From Corynebacterium sp. 122RC1 (GTDB taxonomy: Bacteria > Actinomycetota > Actinomycetes > Mycobacteriales > Mycobacteriaceae): a stretch of 64,000 bases of DNA. Below are positions 8,825-18,539 of the stretch, piece by piece. Position 1 is the first letter of the stretch, and each line of letters opens with the position of its first letter. A program made the position numbers and the translations under genes. The stretch is taken from assembly GCF_024580955.1 (NCBI RefSeq), contig NZ_JANIKD010000011.1, forward strand, positions 1 to 64,000, written 5' to 3'. The notes under the pieces are model-generated. The model saw only the letters and a program-made list of their open reading frames with translations. It made no database searches and had not been told where the DNA came from.

Positions 8825-10150
8825 TCAGTGATCCTCAATGAGGGTATGCAGCTCAGTGAAGATCCCGGCGCCGTCATGCCGGATGCCATCGTGTTGGAAC
8901 TTGTTAGTCACATGTGGGCGCAGGTCAAGGTAGGTTTGGGCGGTCTGCATGGAGTACTCGAAGGGCACAAAGATGTCATCCAAATACACCGCCGCGGCGG
9001 CAGTCACGGGGGCAGACGCCAAGGTTTCCGTGTGGTACGGAGACTGCTCCCACTCGCGGTGCGCGAGCTGTTCGGCGGCATCCGCAAACACCTGCAATGC
9101 GGGGTCTTCTTCGAATTGCCATGGGAAGATGTGCTCACCGGTAAAGAAGAAGGGCTCCGCCGTGCGCGGATCAAGTTGCTCCTCGAATCCGGGGATTTCC
9201 TCGCGGATGCGCTGCGCCGCCCACTCAGTGGCGGCCTGGCCAGCTACACCGCCATAAATCGACTCATGAATCACTGCATACAGCGGCCCGCCAGCGAAAC
9301 TGAGTTCCGCGCTGACTTGACTAAGGAAGTCACCCTTGAGGCGCTTTTCGCCCGCGACGGTATGGAATGGCTCCTCCAACAGGTAAGCCAGGTGCGCAAA
9401 TCCCTCACCTCGGCCAAGACCGATCCCCAGGGTGCGCAAGCGGCGCGCGCTCAGCCGCTCCCCGCTGGCCAGGCGCTCGTCGGAAAGCTCCAGGTGATGG
9501 CAGATCTCACGCAGGCGCTCCTGCGCCCAGGGGAACTGCTGATAGAAGTCCAGGTTGCGTTTGCGCAGCTTGGCAAAGGTGGTGCGGTACACCTCGTCTA
9601 CCGACGCTTCCAGCGCCGGCAGTCCCCCAGTGAGGTAGGCGCGCTCCACGGATTCAGGGTGCCGAGAAAGGTAGGAGGTGATGCAGAAGCCGCCGAAAGA
9701 CTGACCCAGCAGACTCCACTTTTCCAGGCCTAAGGCCTTACGAAGAGCTTCGGCGTCCTCCACAATGTGCTCCTGACGCAGGAGGTGCAGGTGCTGGAAG
9801 TGGGCGGAGGCGTTGGTGGCGTCGATGCGGTTGGAGCGGCCGGTGCCTCGCTGGTCCAGCAAAATCACCCTGTAATGCTGCAGCGCCGCGCCGATAATGC
9901 CGCTTGCCCCGAAGGGCCGCGGCGCGGGGAACCCGGGGCCGCCTTGGAGGTACACAACCGCGGGAAGATCCTCGCCCCCCTTGGGAACGAGCTCACGGGC
10001 GTAGAGCGTAAACGTGTCTTGCGCTGCGGGCTCGTTGGAGTTGGGGGTGTTGGGTGTGCTGAAGTGATCCCAGGGGACCTCCAGGAAATGCTCGCGGATG
10101 GTCATGCCGAACTGGCGTGAAGTTTCAGTGCGAAGTCGGGTGGCGTTCAT
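8825..10150 (-). CDS. Proline iminopeptidase-type alpha/beta hydrolase (S33)
   Basis: Cytoplasmic serine peptidase releasing N-terminal proline, or a related S33 hydrolase; 441 residues. The oxyanion-hole motif QGGPGFP lies at about residues 69-75, DQRGTGRS at 99-106, and the nucleophile elbow GQSFGG places Ser151 as catalytic. A His near the C-terminus (HDGIRHDG) probably completes the triad. The ATG at 10148-10150 is taken because the reading frame upstream of it is low-complexity and covers an intergenic repeat. The gene stands alone, divergent from the ATPase gene. Confidence 0.88.
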   Translation of the reverse strand: MNATRLRTETSRQFGMTIREHFLEVPWDHFSTPNTPNSNEPAAQDTFTLYARELVPKGGEDLPAVVYLQGGPGFPAPRPFGASGIIGAALQHYRVILLDQRGTGRSNRIDATNASAHFQHLHLLRQEHIVEDAEALRKALGLEKWSLLGQSFGGFCITSYLSRHPESVERAYLTGGLPALEASVDEVYRTTFAKLRKRNLDFYQQFPWAQERLREICHHLELSDERLASGERLSARRLRTLGIGLGRGEGFAHLAYLLEEPFHTVAGEKRLKGDFLSQVSAELSFAGGPLYAVIHESIYGGVAGQAATEWAAQRIREEIPGFEEQLDPRTAEPFFFTGEHIFPWQFEEDPALQVFADAAEQLAHREWEQSPYHTETLASAPVTAAAAVYLDDIFVPFEYSMQTAQTYLDLRPHVTNKFQHDGIRHDGAGIFTELHTLIEDH

Positions 10151-10269
10151 AGCGAACAGTGTAGTCAGTGGGTGTGACGTGGACACCTTAGCCACCGTAG
10201 CCACCGCGGCCAGGGTGGGCACCGTGGTCAGCGTGGGCGTGGAAGTTGGGGTTCTAAAGATTCTCGGCG

Positions 10270-10303
10270 TTCTCAAAAATCTCAAAAATCTCGAAAGTCT
10301 CGA
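10270..10303. repeat. Direct repeat copy A upstream of the ATPase gene
   Basis: Tandem units of the type TCTCAAAAA and TCTCGAAAG. The first 27 bases (10270-10296) recur exactly at 11551-11577, so copies flank the ATPase gene 1.28 kb apart. Confidence 0.85.
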
Positions 10304-10309
10304 GCAGGC

Positions 10310-10321
10310 TACACTGAGTCT
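10310..10321 (+). promoter_or_regulatory. -10 element of a leaderless promoter for the ATPase gene
   Basis: TACACT at 10310-10315 lies six bases before the ATG at 10322 and no ribosome-binding site fits between them. This would give a transcript starting at the ATG. Confidence 0.5.
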
Positions 10322-11452
10322 ATGACTGTGCAATTGAGGAATCCTTTCCGCCCAACCTTTGGCATCGCTCCCCTGTACTGGGTGGGCCGCGCTGATGTAC
10401 TGGAGAATTTCCGGACTGCGCTTGAAATTGGACCAGGTGCTTTTGGGCGAAGCATGCTCATCAGTGGCAACCGCGGTATTGGAAAAACTGCGCTCCTGAA
10501 CGAGCTAGAGGATATTGCTGAGCAGCAGGGATGGGTAGTACTGCGGACGTCGGGAAGAAATAGTTTCATCAAGGAACTTGTAGAAACCACGATCCCCAAG
10601 ACGATCGCCGACCTTGATCCACCGAAGCAGCGCCGTCTTTCCAGCGTGGGACTGAGCTCTGTGGGATCTGTTGGTTTCGATGTCTCCCAGGCGGAAACGT
10701 ACAAACCCAGCCTTAATACCCGATTGCGCGACCTGCTGGCGCTGCTTACTGAAGCAGGTGTGCTCATCACCGTCGACGAGGTGCAAGACGCCAACCCTAC
10801 AGAACTCACCGAGCTCGCGGTGGCATTCCAGGACTTGCTGCGCGACGAGCAGGAAATCGCCCTGGTAATGACGGGCCTTCCACAAGGAATTGAAAAGCTC
10901 TTGCAACTGCCAGGAACCACGTTCATGAGGCGTGCGCAGCGTTTTAGCCTAGGTGAATTTTCGCCCAAAAATGCAGCAGAAGGGTTCCGGGCCACTGCGT
11001 TTGACTCGGGGATAACATTCAGCCCAGAGGCTGTGGACATGGGAGTGCGAATTTCTAAGGGATATCCATTCCTGGTGCAGCTTGTTGGGGCACTGGCCTG
11101 GAATCAAGCACACAGAAGAGGAGCAGTTGAGGTATCCGCAGCCGACGTTGCAGCAGTGGAACGCACCACCGTGAGCAATATGGGTACGCAAGTCCACGGC
11201 CCGGCCCTAAGAAACATTTCACCAGCACAGCGCCAATTCCTGGACGCGATGGCCAAACATGACCACGATGCCGTTCCAATTTCCACAATCGCGGCAACTG
11301 TAGGCAAACGCCCGCAGGGAGTTTCGGACACCAGGGAAAAACTCATTGCCGCTGATCTCATTGAAAGTGCCGGCACCGGACTGGTCAGGTTCACCCTCCC
11401 CTACCTGAGGGAATATCTCAACAACACAGACACCCTGGGGAGGGTTGACTAG
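10322..11452 (+). CDS. Solitary AAA/P-loop ATPase, function unknown
   Basis: A 376-residue ATP-binding protein of the ORC/AAA_16-like type. It opens with a short NPFRPTFG tract, then Walker A SGNRGIGKT (about residues 48-56), Walker B GVLITVDEVQD (about 146-156) and a C-terminal region resembling a winged helix (ISTIAATVGKRPQGVSDTREKLIAADLI) suited to DNA or protein binding. No toxin, nuclease or transposition partner lies next to it. It sits between two copies of a direct repeat and is apparently transcribed as a leaderless monocistron. Such ATPases occur in defence and mobile contexts but also as orphans, so the role is not assigned. Confidence 0.8.
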   Translation: MTVQLRNPFRPTFGIAPLYWVGRADVLENFRTALEIGPGAFGRSMLISGNRGIGKTALLNELEDIAEQQGWVVLRTSGRNSFIKELVETTIPKTIADLDPPKQRRLSSVGLSSVGSVGFDVSQAETYKPSLNTRLRDLLALLTEAGVLITVDEVQDANPTELTELAVAFQDLLRDEQEIALVMTGLPQGIEKLLQLPGTTFMRRAQRFSLGEFSPKNAAEGFRATAFDSGITFSPEAVDMGVRISKGYPFLVQLVGALAWNQAHRRGAVEVSAADVAAVERTTVSNMGTQVHGPALRNISPAQRQFLDAMAKHDHDAVPISTIAATVGKRPQGVSDTREKLIAADLIESAGTGLVRFTLPYLREYLNNTDTLGRVD

Positions 11453-11509
11453 CTTCGCCTGGAATACCGGCATGCACGGTGCGCTTGAGCCGCTTACTGC
11501 ATGGGGAGC

Positions 11510-11548
11510 TTGGGGCTAAGGGCTTGGGTTTAGGGGCTTGGGTTCTTG
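11510..11548. repeat. GGGCTTGGG-type interspersed repeat, copy 1
   Basis: Three imperfect 14-base units beginning TTGGG (11510, 11524, 11538) in the gap after the ATPase gene. The same GGGCTTGGG core recurs on the minus strand at 45706-45744 and in weaker form at 40793-40851. Confidence 0.5.
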
Positions 11549-11550
11549 TT

Positions 11551-11591
11551 TTCTCAAAAATCTCAAAAATCTCGAAATTCTCGAAAGTCTC
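11551..11591. repeat. Direct repeat copy B downstream of the ATPase gene
   Basis: Shares 27 identical bases with 10270-10296 and has one additional TTCTCGAAA unit. It lies about 90 bases upstream of the YggS-type gene. Confidence 0.85.
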
Positions 11592-11668
11592 AACCGCCCT
11601 GGCTACCCCAACCATCCCGACCGCCCCGGCTGCCCCGATGCCCAGACCGTGCTCGCTTTGCGGAGCGG

Positions 11669-11681
11669 TAGAATGTCCACC
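11669..11681 (+). promoter_or_regulatory. -10 element of a leaderless promoter for the YggS-type gene
   Basis: TAGAAT at 11669-11674 followed by seven bases and ATG at 11682. An alternative ATG at 11673 lies inside this hexamer and is therefore less likely if the element is real. Confidence 0.45.
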
Positions 11682-12404
11682 ATGTTGGCTGAAGAACTCA
11701 CCCGTACATACGCACAGAACTACCAGGCCGTGTTGGAGCATATCGCCGAAGCCGCCGAACGGGCGGGGCGTGATCCCCAAGAAGTGCGCCTGATTGCGGT
11801 GAGTAAAACGCACCCCATTGAGCAGGTCCGAGCAGCCGTGGCGGCGGGGATCACCATCTTGGGTGAGAACAAACCCCAAGAGCTCGCGGAAAAAGCCCAA
11901 GCCATCCGCGATGCGCAGGTGCACTGGTGCGCCATCGGACATCTGCAGCGCAACAAAGCCCGCGAAATTGCGCAGTATGCACACGAGTTCCACGCCCTCG
12001 ATTCCCTCAAGGTTGCCGAAGCCCTCCAACGCCGCCTCGACGGCTTTGACCGCACCTTGGATGTATTCATTCAGGTAAACACCTCACTTGAGGAGCAAAA
12101 GGGTGGGATCGCCGCAGGTGAGCTCGGGCAATTTTTGGAAGCCCTCGCGCCCTTCGACCGCCTCAACGTGCGTGGCCTGATGACCATGGCCGCCGCATCT
12201 ACGGACCCTGCTGTAGTCCGCCCTGCCTTCCAAGCCCTGCGTGAACTGCGTGATTCCACCCTGCCCGGCGCGGAACTCTCCATGGGGATGTCCGGTGATT
12301 ACCAATGGGCTGTTGAGGAAGGAGCCACAAGCGTGCGCGTCGGCTCCGCAATCTTTGGAGCGCGCAACTACCCAAACTCACCTTCCGCACACGAACCTAA
12401 GTAG
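11682..12404 (+). CDS. YggS/PLPBP-family pyridoxal phosphate homeostasis protein
   Basis: A single-domain PLP-binding protein, 240 residues, folding like alanine racemase domain 1 and buffering free PLP in the cytosol. The PLP lysine is in the AVSKTHP motif. GENKPQE, HWCAIGHLQRNK and the phosphate-binding MGMSGDY near the C-terminus are all present. The start at 11682 fits a leaderless promoter; 11673 (three residues longer, preceded by GGAGCGGT) is the alternative. In actinobacteria the usual yggS lies in the ftsZ-sepF cluster, which is not in this window, so this may be a second or relocated copy. It is followed closely by the AEC carrier gene (9 bases). Confidence 0.9.
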   Translation: MLAEELTRTYAQNYQAVLEHIAEAAERAGRDPQEVRLIAVSKTHPIEQVRAAVAAGITILGENKPQELAEKAQAIRDAQVHWCAIGHLQRNKAREIAQYAHEFHALDSLKVAEALQRRLDGFDRTLDVFIQVNTSLEEQKGGIAAGELGQFLEALAPFDRLNVRGLMTMAAASTDPAVVRPAFQALRELRDSTLPGAELSMGMSGDYQWAVEEGATSVRVGSAIFGARNYPNSPSAHEPK

Positions 12405-12413
12405 GCTGCCCCT

Positions 12414-13352
12414 GTGATCGGTGTCCTTCACGGCTTTGCCATCATTTTCTTCATCATTGCGGTGGGCTACGCACTGGCGCGCACGCAGGTGATTAAGGCG
12501 AGTGAGCGCCTGGTCCTCAACCGCGTGTCCTTTTACGCAGCAACACCGGCACTCGTGTTTACGGTAGTTGCGCAATCTCGCCCTGAGGAGCTATTTTCCC
12601 CGGTCATCGCGGTGACCACCCTTGCCTCCCTGGTGACGGTGGTCATTTTCGTAGCCGCTTCCCGAGCGTGGTTTCCCGCCGACCGCGCCTCAACCGTCTT
12701 CGGTGCAGCCGCCTCCAGCTATGTGAACTCCAACAACATTGGGCTTCCCGTGGGAATCTATGTACTAGGCTCCGCGGCCTATGTTGCCCCGCTGCTCGTG
12801 GTGCAAATGGTGGTGCTCACCCCGCTCATCCTGGCACTCAGCCAAGAGCCCGCACAGTCCAAAGCCGGGCGTTCCCAAGCGCTACAAATGCTCGCCACCA
12901 TCGGCAAGTCAATCGTGAACCCAATCGTGCTGGGTTCCTTCGCGGGCTTTGCCGTGTGCATCACCCAGGCGCAGGTGCCGAGCATCATCATGGAACCAAT
13001 TACATTGCTGGGCGGCGCCTCGATCCCTGTGATTCTGATGTCCTTCGGTGCTTCATTGCACGCAGCGTCGCCGCTTTCCGACGCAGCCCAGCGCACCGCA
13101 GCACTCACCGCTACCTGGCTGAAAACGGCAGGCATGCCGCTGGTTGCGTTCCTCATTGGCTGGCTGTTTGAGCTCTCCGGCGCAGAGTTGTATGCAGCAG
13201 TAATCCTCTCTGCGCTGCCCACGGCACAAAACATCTACAACTATGCTGCCACCTATCAGCGCGGCGAGGTGGTTGCCCGCGACTCCATCCTGCTGACCAC
13301 CTTCCTCGCGCTGCCCGCCATGCTGGTGATCGCTTTGGTGTTTGGGGCGTAG
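12414..13352 (+). CDS. AEC-family (auxin efflux carrier type) transporter
   Basis: Membrane protein of 312 residues with about ten TM helices in two inverted halves. The first half carries the family feature ASSYVNSNNIGLPVGIYVLG with its discontinuous-helix NxxNxG-type residues, and the second half YNYATYQRG-like residues near LPTAQNIYNYAATYQRGE. Bacterial AEC proteins export or exchange small organic acids such as malate; the substrate is unknown here. The GTG at 12414 is nine bases after the YggS stop, suggesting one transcript. Confidence 0.87.
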   Translation: MIGVLHGFAIIFFIIAVGYALARTQVIKASERLVLNRVSFYAATPALVFTVVAQSRPEELFSPVIAVTTLASLVTVVIFVAASRAWFPADRASTVFGAAASSYVNSNNIGLPVGIYVLGSAAYVAPLLVVQMVVLTPLILALSQEPAQSKAGRSQALQMLATIGKSIVNPIVLGSFAGFAVCITQAQVPSIIMEPITLLGGASIPVILMSFGASLHAASPLSDAAQRTAALTATWLKTAGMPLVAFLIGWLFELSGAELYAAVILSALPTAQNIYNYAATYQRGEVVARDSILLTTFLALPAMLVIALVFGA

Positions 13353-13430
13353 GAAGACACTTTTCCACAGGTCCGAGGAACGTCACGGGTGGGCTGTGGA
13401 AAGAAAAAGGGGCGTGTCCGACCCCCTTGC

Positions 13431-13436
13431 TACACT
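13431..13436 (+). promoter_or_regulatory. Probable extended -10 element upstream of the DUF2786 gene
   Basis: TGCTACACT reads as an extended -10. It would place the transcript start near 13443 and leave a ~44-base leader containing the AGGGGG ribosome-binding site before the ATG at 13487. Confidence 0.35.
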
Positions 13437-13486
13437 GCGGGCTGTGCACAAAAAGTGCACGTCAAAGCCTATACAGGGGGATGAAA

Positions 13487-14218
13487 ATGCATATCGCAGA
13501 CATCAAAGAAAAAGTTGCGAAGCTGCTACGCCAGGCGGCCGACCAGGAGGGGACACCAGAAGGTGCGGTGTTTCAGGAAAAGGCCTTTGAACTCATGGCC
13601 AAATACGGCGTAGAAGTAAGCCAACTAGAGGAAGAACAACCAAGGGGTGCCCAGGCGCACCACCAATATCTGTACGGCGCCTACACAGACTTGCAGTGCC
13701 GGCTGCTCGCGGTGATCGCCATGAGTTTGCACTGCGTGGTGGTGTGCCACACCATGGCTGGAAAGCAACGGATCAACGTGGTGAGCGTGTTCGGACTGCC
13801 GCAGCATCTTTTCCGCGTACAAACACTGTTTGAGCTGCTCAACCCAACCATGCTCACCGGTGCCCAGGAATACCGCAGGCACCGGGACTTCCCGAACGGT
13901 GGCTACACGCGCAGAGCAAAGCGCTCCTGGATGATCGGGTTCACCCACACCATCGGCACCCGGCTACAGGCGATCGAGCACGCCTACACAGAGCACTTTG
14001 CCCGCGGAGGTCGCTCCGGGGAGCTAGTGCTGCAAAGCGATCTTGAGCAGGCCCAACAAGCTGCCCACGAGTGTTTCCCGGAGAGTTACGTTGCCCCAAA
14101 TAAGGGCGTGGACATGGTGGATTCCCACGCCTTCCGGCATGGGAAAGAAACCGGGGACCGTCAAGACCTTGGGCAGCAGCGGGTGCCGCCGCGGCAATTC
14201 GCGCTCGAAGGCCGCTAG
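13487..14218 (+). CDS. DUF2786 domain protein
   Basis: A 243-residue protein with an N-terminal DUF2786 segment (KVAKLLRQAADQEGTPEGAV...KAFELMAKYGVEV). The remainder resembles the DUF7168-type partner domain found after it in many phage and actinobacterial proteins. No catalytic motif is recognised. The ATG at 13487 is preferred to the one at 13481 because AGGGGG ends directly before 13481, giving a normal six-base gap to 13487. The gene converges with lepA. Biochemical role unknown. Confidence 0.75.
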   Translation: MHIADIKEKVAKLLRQAADQEGTPEGAVFQEKAFELMAKYGVEVSQLEEEQPRGAQAHHQYLYGAYTDLQCRLLAVIAMSLHCVVVCHTMAGKQRINVVSVFGLPQHLFRVQTLFELLNPTMLTGAQEYRRHRDFPNGGYTRRAKRSWMIGFTHTIGTRLQAIEHAYTEHFARGGRSGELVLQSDLEQAQQAAHECFPESYVAPNKGVDMVDSHAFRHGKETGDRQDLGQQRVPPRQFALEGR

Positions 14219-14247
14219 AGGCGGAAAGGGGCCGGTGGCGGAAGAGG

Positions 14248-16095
<1,848 letters not shown>

Positions 16096-16302
16096 TGAAC
16101 TTCCTTTACACCTGCTATACGTCTCCCCCACCATATCCCATGCCACATTGCAGAATTGAACCAACGCATCTCCACTGCCCACGCCCAGGGCACGCATTTT
16201 CAATTCATTTTCATTTCCTGAGGCAATTTTTAGGGCTAGAATCGAGGGATATTTCCACAGTTGAAGGTAGATCAGGATCCTCCCCTCCTTTAGGACGAAT
16301 CC

Positions 16303-16887
16303 ATGGGCACACACACCAACCGGTTGCACCTCACTCGCCGCCGCAGCAAAACGGACGCCAGCGGCATGGACAAGCTGCGCAATTTCTTCCGCAAGCACGA
16401 GGAAACCTCCGCCACCATTGGGCTTGATCGCATCAGCGAACGCCTGGGGCTCAGCAACCCCTCCGAAGACGCCGCCCGCGCCCTGGAAAACGCCTGCATC
16501 GTCTGCGATGCCCAAACCCTTTCCCGCGACATCGTCTATGCCCCAGACATGGACGGCAAAGTGGACCCCGGCGAGGTGGTGTGGTTCTGGGCGCCCATCG
16601 ACTCCCGCACGAAGGAACTCACCGAGCGCGCCATGGTAGTGATTGGCCGCACCGGCGAGCACGTATTGGGCCTTGTCACCAGCACCGACCCCGACCACGG
16701 GGAGGAATACAATTGGATCGACATCGGCGCCGGCCCCTGGGACGGGGAGGGTCGCCAGTCCTGGGTTCGCGTGGACCGCGTAGTGCAGGTCCCTGAGTAC
16801 TCCATCCGCCGCGAAGGCGCGGTACTCCCCCAGCACCGCTTCGAGCGAATCGCTAACCGCCTGCGCACAGACTTCGGCTGGCTCTAG
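16303..16887 (+). CDS. PemK/MazF-like domain protein (Rv2405-type)
   Basis: A 194-residue soluble protein. After a variable N-terminal ~60 residues comes a PemK/MazF-like beta-barrel region ([22 protein letters not shown]...[14 protein letters not shown]). Its position divergent from lepA matches the conserved actinobacterial Rv2405 neighbour. No antitoxin gene is adjacent, so activity as a ribonuclease toxin is doubtful; it is more likely a domesticated relative. The ATG at 16303 is preceded by AGGACG; an internal ATG at 16366 is the alternative. Confidence 0.78.
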   Translation: MGTHTNRLHLTRRRSKTDASGMDKLRNFFRKHEETSATIGLDRISERLGLSNPSEDAARALENACIVCDAQTLSRDIVYAPDMDGKVDPGEVVWFWAPIDSRTKELTERAMVVIGRTGEHVLGLVTSTDPDHGEEYNWIDIGAGPWDGEGRQSWVRVDRVVQVPEYSIRREGAVLPQHRFERIANRLRTDFGWL

Positions 16888-17023
16888 CACCTCCCCAAGC
16901 ACTACCGACGCAGCCAAGGTGCCAGTTGCTCAGGTTACTTCGCGGCTCCACCGCTACTTGGTGTTTCAGGTGCTGCTCTGGTAGTGTTTTCCAAGCAACA
17001 TTTGCAGTTGTTCCAAGCATCAA

Positions 17024-17092
17024 GCGTGTGCAGCCACGCGGGCAGGACCTTGGGCCCGTGGGTGCACGCCTTTTGTTTTGCAAAAGGTGCTT
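17024..17092 (+). promoter_or_regulatory. Structured 5' leader of rpsT
   Basis: Two successive hairpins lie in the 250-base region before rpsT. The first (about 17024-17070) pairs GTGCAGCCACG-type sequence with CCCGTGGGTGCAC. The second (about 17068-17092) pairs CGCCTTTTG with CAAAAGGTG. This could be an autoregulatory S20 leader or attenuator; no known leader family is claimed. Confidence 0.35.
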
Positions 17093-17144
17093 GTTGGGGA
17101 GCCATCCCTGCTGGGCAACACCAATATCACAAGAGGTATTTTTC

Positions 17145-17408
17145 ATGGCAAACATCAAGTCTCAGAAGAAGCGCATTCTCACCAACGAGAAGGCTCGTCA
17201 GCGTAACCAGGCAGTTCGTTCTGCAGTTCGCACCGAGATCCGCAAGTTCCGCGAGGCTGTTGAGGCCGGCGACAAAGCCGCTGCTGAAACCCAGCTCCGC
17301 GTTGCTTCCCGCGCTCTGGACAAGGCTGTGACCAAGGGCGTGTTCCACCGCAACAACGCGGCGAACAAGAAGTCCCGCATGGCAACCGCTTTCAACAAGC
17401 TCGGCTAA
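17145..17408 (+). CDS. rpsT: 30S ribosomal protein S20
   Basis: Primary 16S rRNA-binding protein of the small subunit, 87 residues and highly basic. It opens [21 protein letters not shown] and ends in [17 protein letters not shown], both diagnostic for S20. The ATG at 17145 follows AAGAGG. It is transcribed alone, with a long structured leader upstream and a clear terminator downstream, next to holA as in other actinobacteria. Confidence 0.98.
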   Translation: MANIKSQKKRILTNEKARQRNQAVRSAVRTEIRKFREAVEAGDKAAAETQLRVASRALDKAVTKGVFHRNNAANKKSRMATAFNKLG

Positions 17409-17426
17409 CACCCACGCTGGTTGCTG

Positions 17427-17474
17427 AAAACTCCACCGGATTCCCCTCATGGGAAACGGTGGAGTTTTTGTTTT
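17427..17474 (+). terminator. Intrinsic terminator of rpsT
   Basis: Stem AAAACTCCACCG (17427-17438) with CGGTGGAGTTTT (17457-17468), followed by TGTTTT. It may also serve the convergent LysE-type gene, since the left arm starts with A residues. Confidence 0.88.
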
Positions 17475-17486
17475 CCCTGATGTGCG

Positions 17487-18137
17487 CTAGTGCAGCTCCG
17501 CGATACCGTTGAGTACCAGCGCCACGCCCGCAATGCAGAAGAACACGCCGGCTATGAGATCCAGCCAAGGGCCAAATGCCATGAACCTGCGGCGCAACAC
17601 ATTTGTACTTATCAGCAGAGCGATGAGCGAGAAGCCTGCGAATGCCGACGCACAAATGGCCGCCACCACCAGCAGCGCCACCGCAATGCTCGGTTCCGGC
17701 GGCATCAAGGGGGCAATGATTGCGGCGAAGTACAGCACCACCTTGGGGTTGGACAAGTTGGTAAACAGCCCCTGGCGGTAGCATGCCCACGCCGTGCCGA
17801 AGATCTCAGAGATCTGCGCCTCGCTGGCAACGGGGATACCCATCGCAAACTGGACCCGCGCGCTGCGCAGCATCCCAATGCCCATCCACACAATCCACGC
17901 GCCACCTACTATTTGCACCCAGCCCAAAATGTCCGGGTATGCAGTCAGCAATGTAGCAGCGCCGAACACGGTGAGTGACACCCAAACCACCAGGCCGGTT
18001 GCAATCCCCGCCGCCGCGGCGAGGCCACGGATCCGGGAGCGGGTAGCCAGACGCGTGATGAGGAAGATATCAGGGCCGGGGGTGAGCATTCCGGCGAGGT
18101 TGAGCAGCAAAATGGTGCCGAGCTGATGCAACCCCAT
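17487..18137 (-). CDS. LysE/RhtB-family amino acid exporter
   Basis: Inner-membrane exporter of 216 residues with about six TM helices. The N-terminal signature MLTPGPDIFLITRLATRSRIRGLAAAAGIATG is characteristic of LysE/RhtB. Members export lysine, arginine, homoserine, threonine or related compounds; the substrate is not predictable. It converges on rpsT and follows the ankyrin gene on the same strand. Confidence 0.88.
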   Translation of the reverse strand: MGLHQLGTILLLNLAGMLTPGPDIFLITRLATRSRIRGLAAAAGIATGLVVWVSLTVFGAATLLTAYPDILGWVQIVGGAWIVWMGIGMLRSARVQFAMGIPVASEAQISEIFGTAWACYRQGLFTNLSNPKVVLYFAAIIAPLMPPEPSIAVALLVVAAICASAFAGFSLIALLISTNVLRRRFMAFGPWLDLIAGVFFCIAGVALVLNGIAELH

Positions 18138-18142
18138 TGCCG

Positions 18143-18529
18143 CTACGCGCTGAGGTCCGAGATGTCTACGCCGAACAACGCCGCAGTGTCCCGCGCGGTT
18201 GGGTGCCCTGCATCCAGGTCCGCACCGGCTTGGACGAGGATACGGGCGATCTCCAATTCTTTCTTAAACAGCACGCCGGCTATTGGGGTTTGACCTCGGT
18301 CGTTGACCCGGTTGACGTCGGCACCGCGCTCGATGAGTGCACGCACAGCGGGCTCGTTGCCGTTGTATGCAGCAAGCATGAGCAAGGTGTTGCCGTCTTG
18401 GTTGGTGAGGTTGACGTCAACGCCGGCGTCGATGTAACTGGCGAGTTCTTCGGCCGCCTGTGGGTCGCGGGACAGCGCGAAAATTTTGGTTACTAAGGCT
18501 TGTACGTCTTCGGGGAGTTCGTTCGTCAC
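18143..18529 (-). CDS. Small ankyrin-repeat protein
   Basis: A 128-residue protein made largely of ankyrin repeats (DGNTLLMLAAYNGNEPAVRALIERGADVN, then DRGQTPIAGVLFKKELEIARILVQAGADLDAG, plus a degenerate first unit). It probably mediates a protein contact in the cytoplasm. The GTG at 18527-18529 starts 10 bases after the holA stop, so it is likely co-transcribed with holA. The frame remains open upstream inside holA, but that part lacks repeat character. Confidence 0.8.
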   Translation of the reverse strand: MTNELPEDVQALVTKIFALSRDPQAAEELASYIDAGVDVNLTNQDGNTLLMLAAYNGNEPAVRALIERGADVNRVNDRGQTPIAGVLFKKELEIARILVQAGADLDAGHPTARDTAALFGVDISDLSA

Positions 18530-18539
18530 CTGAATTATT

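Noticed and set aside
13443-13590. GTG-initiated leaderless frame upstream of the DUF2786 gene
   Set aside because: It would start seven bases after a -10-like hexamer, but the translation is unlike any protein and overlaps the well-supported DUF2786 gene in another frame.
16303-16887. MazEF-type toxin-antitoxin pair
   Set aside because: There is no antitoxin-sized gene adjacent and the locus is the conserved lepA-linked Rv2405-type gene.
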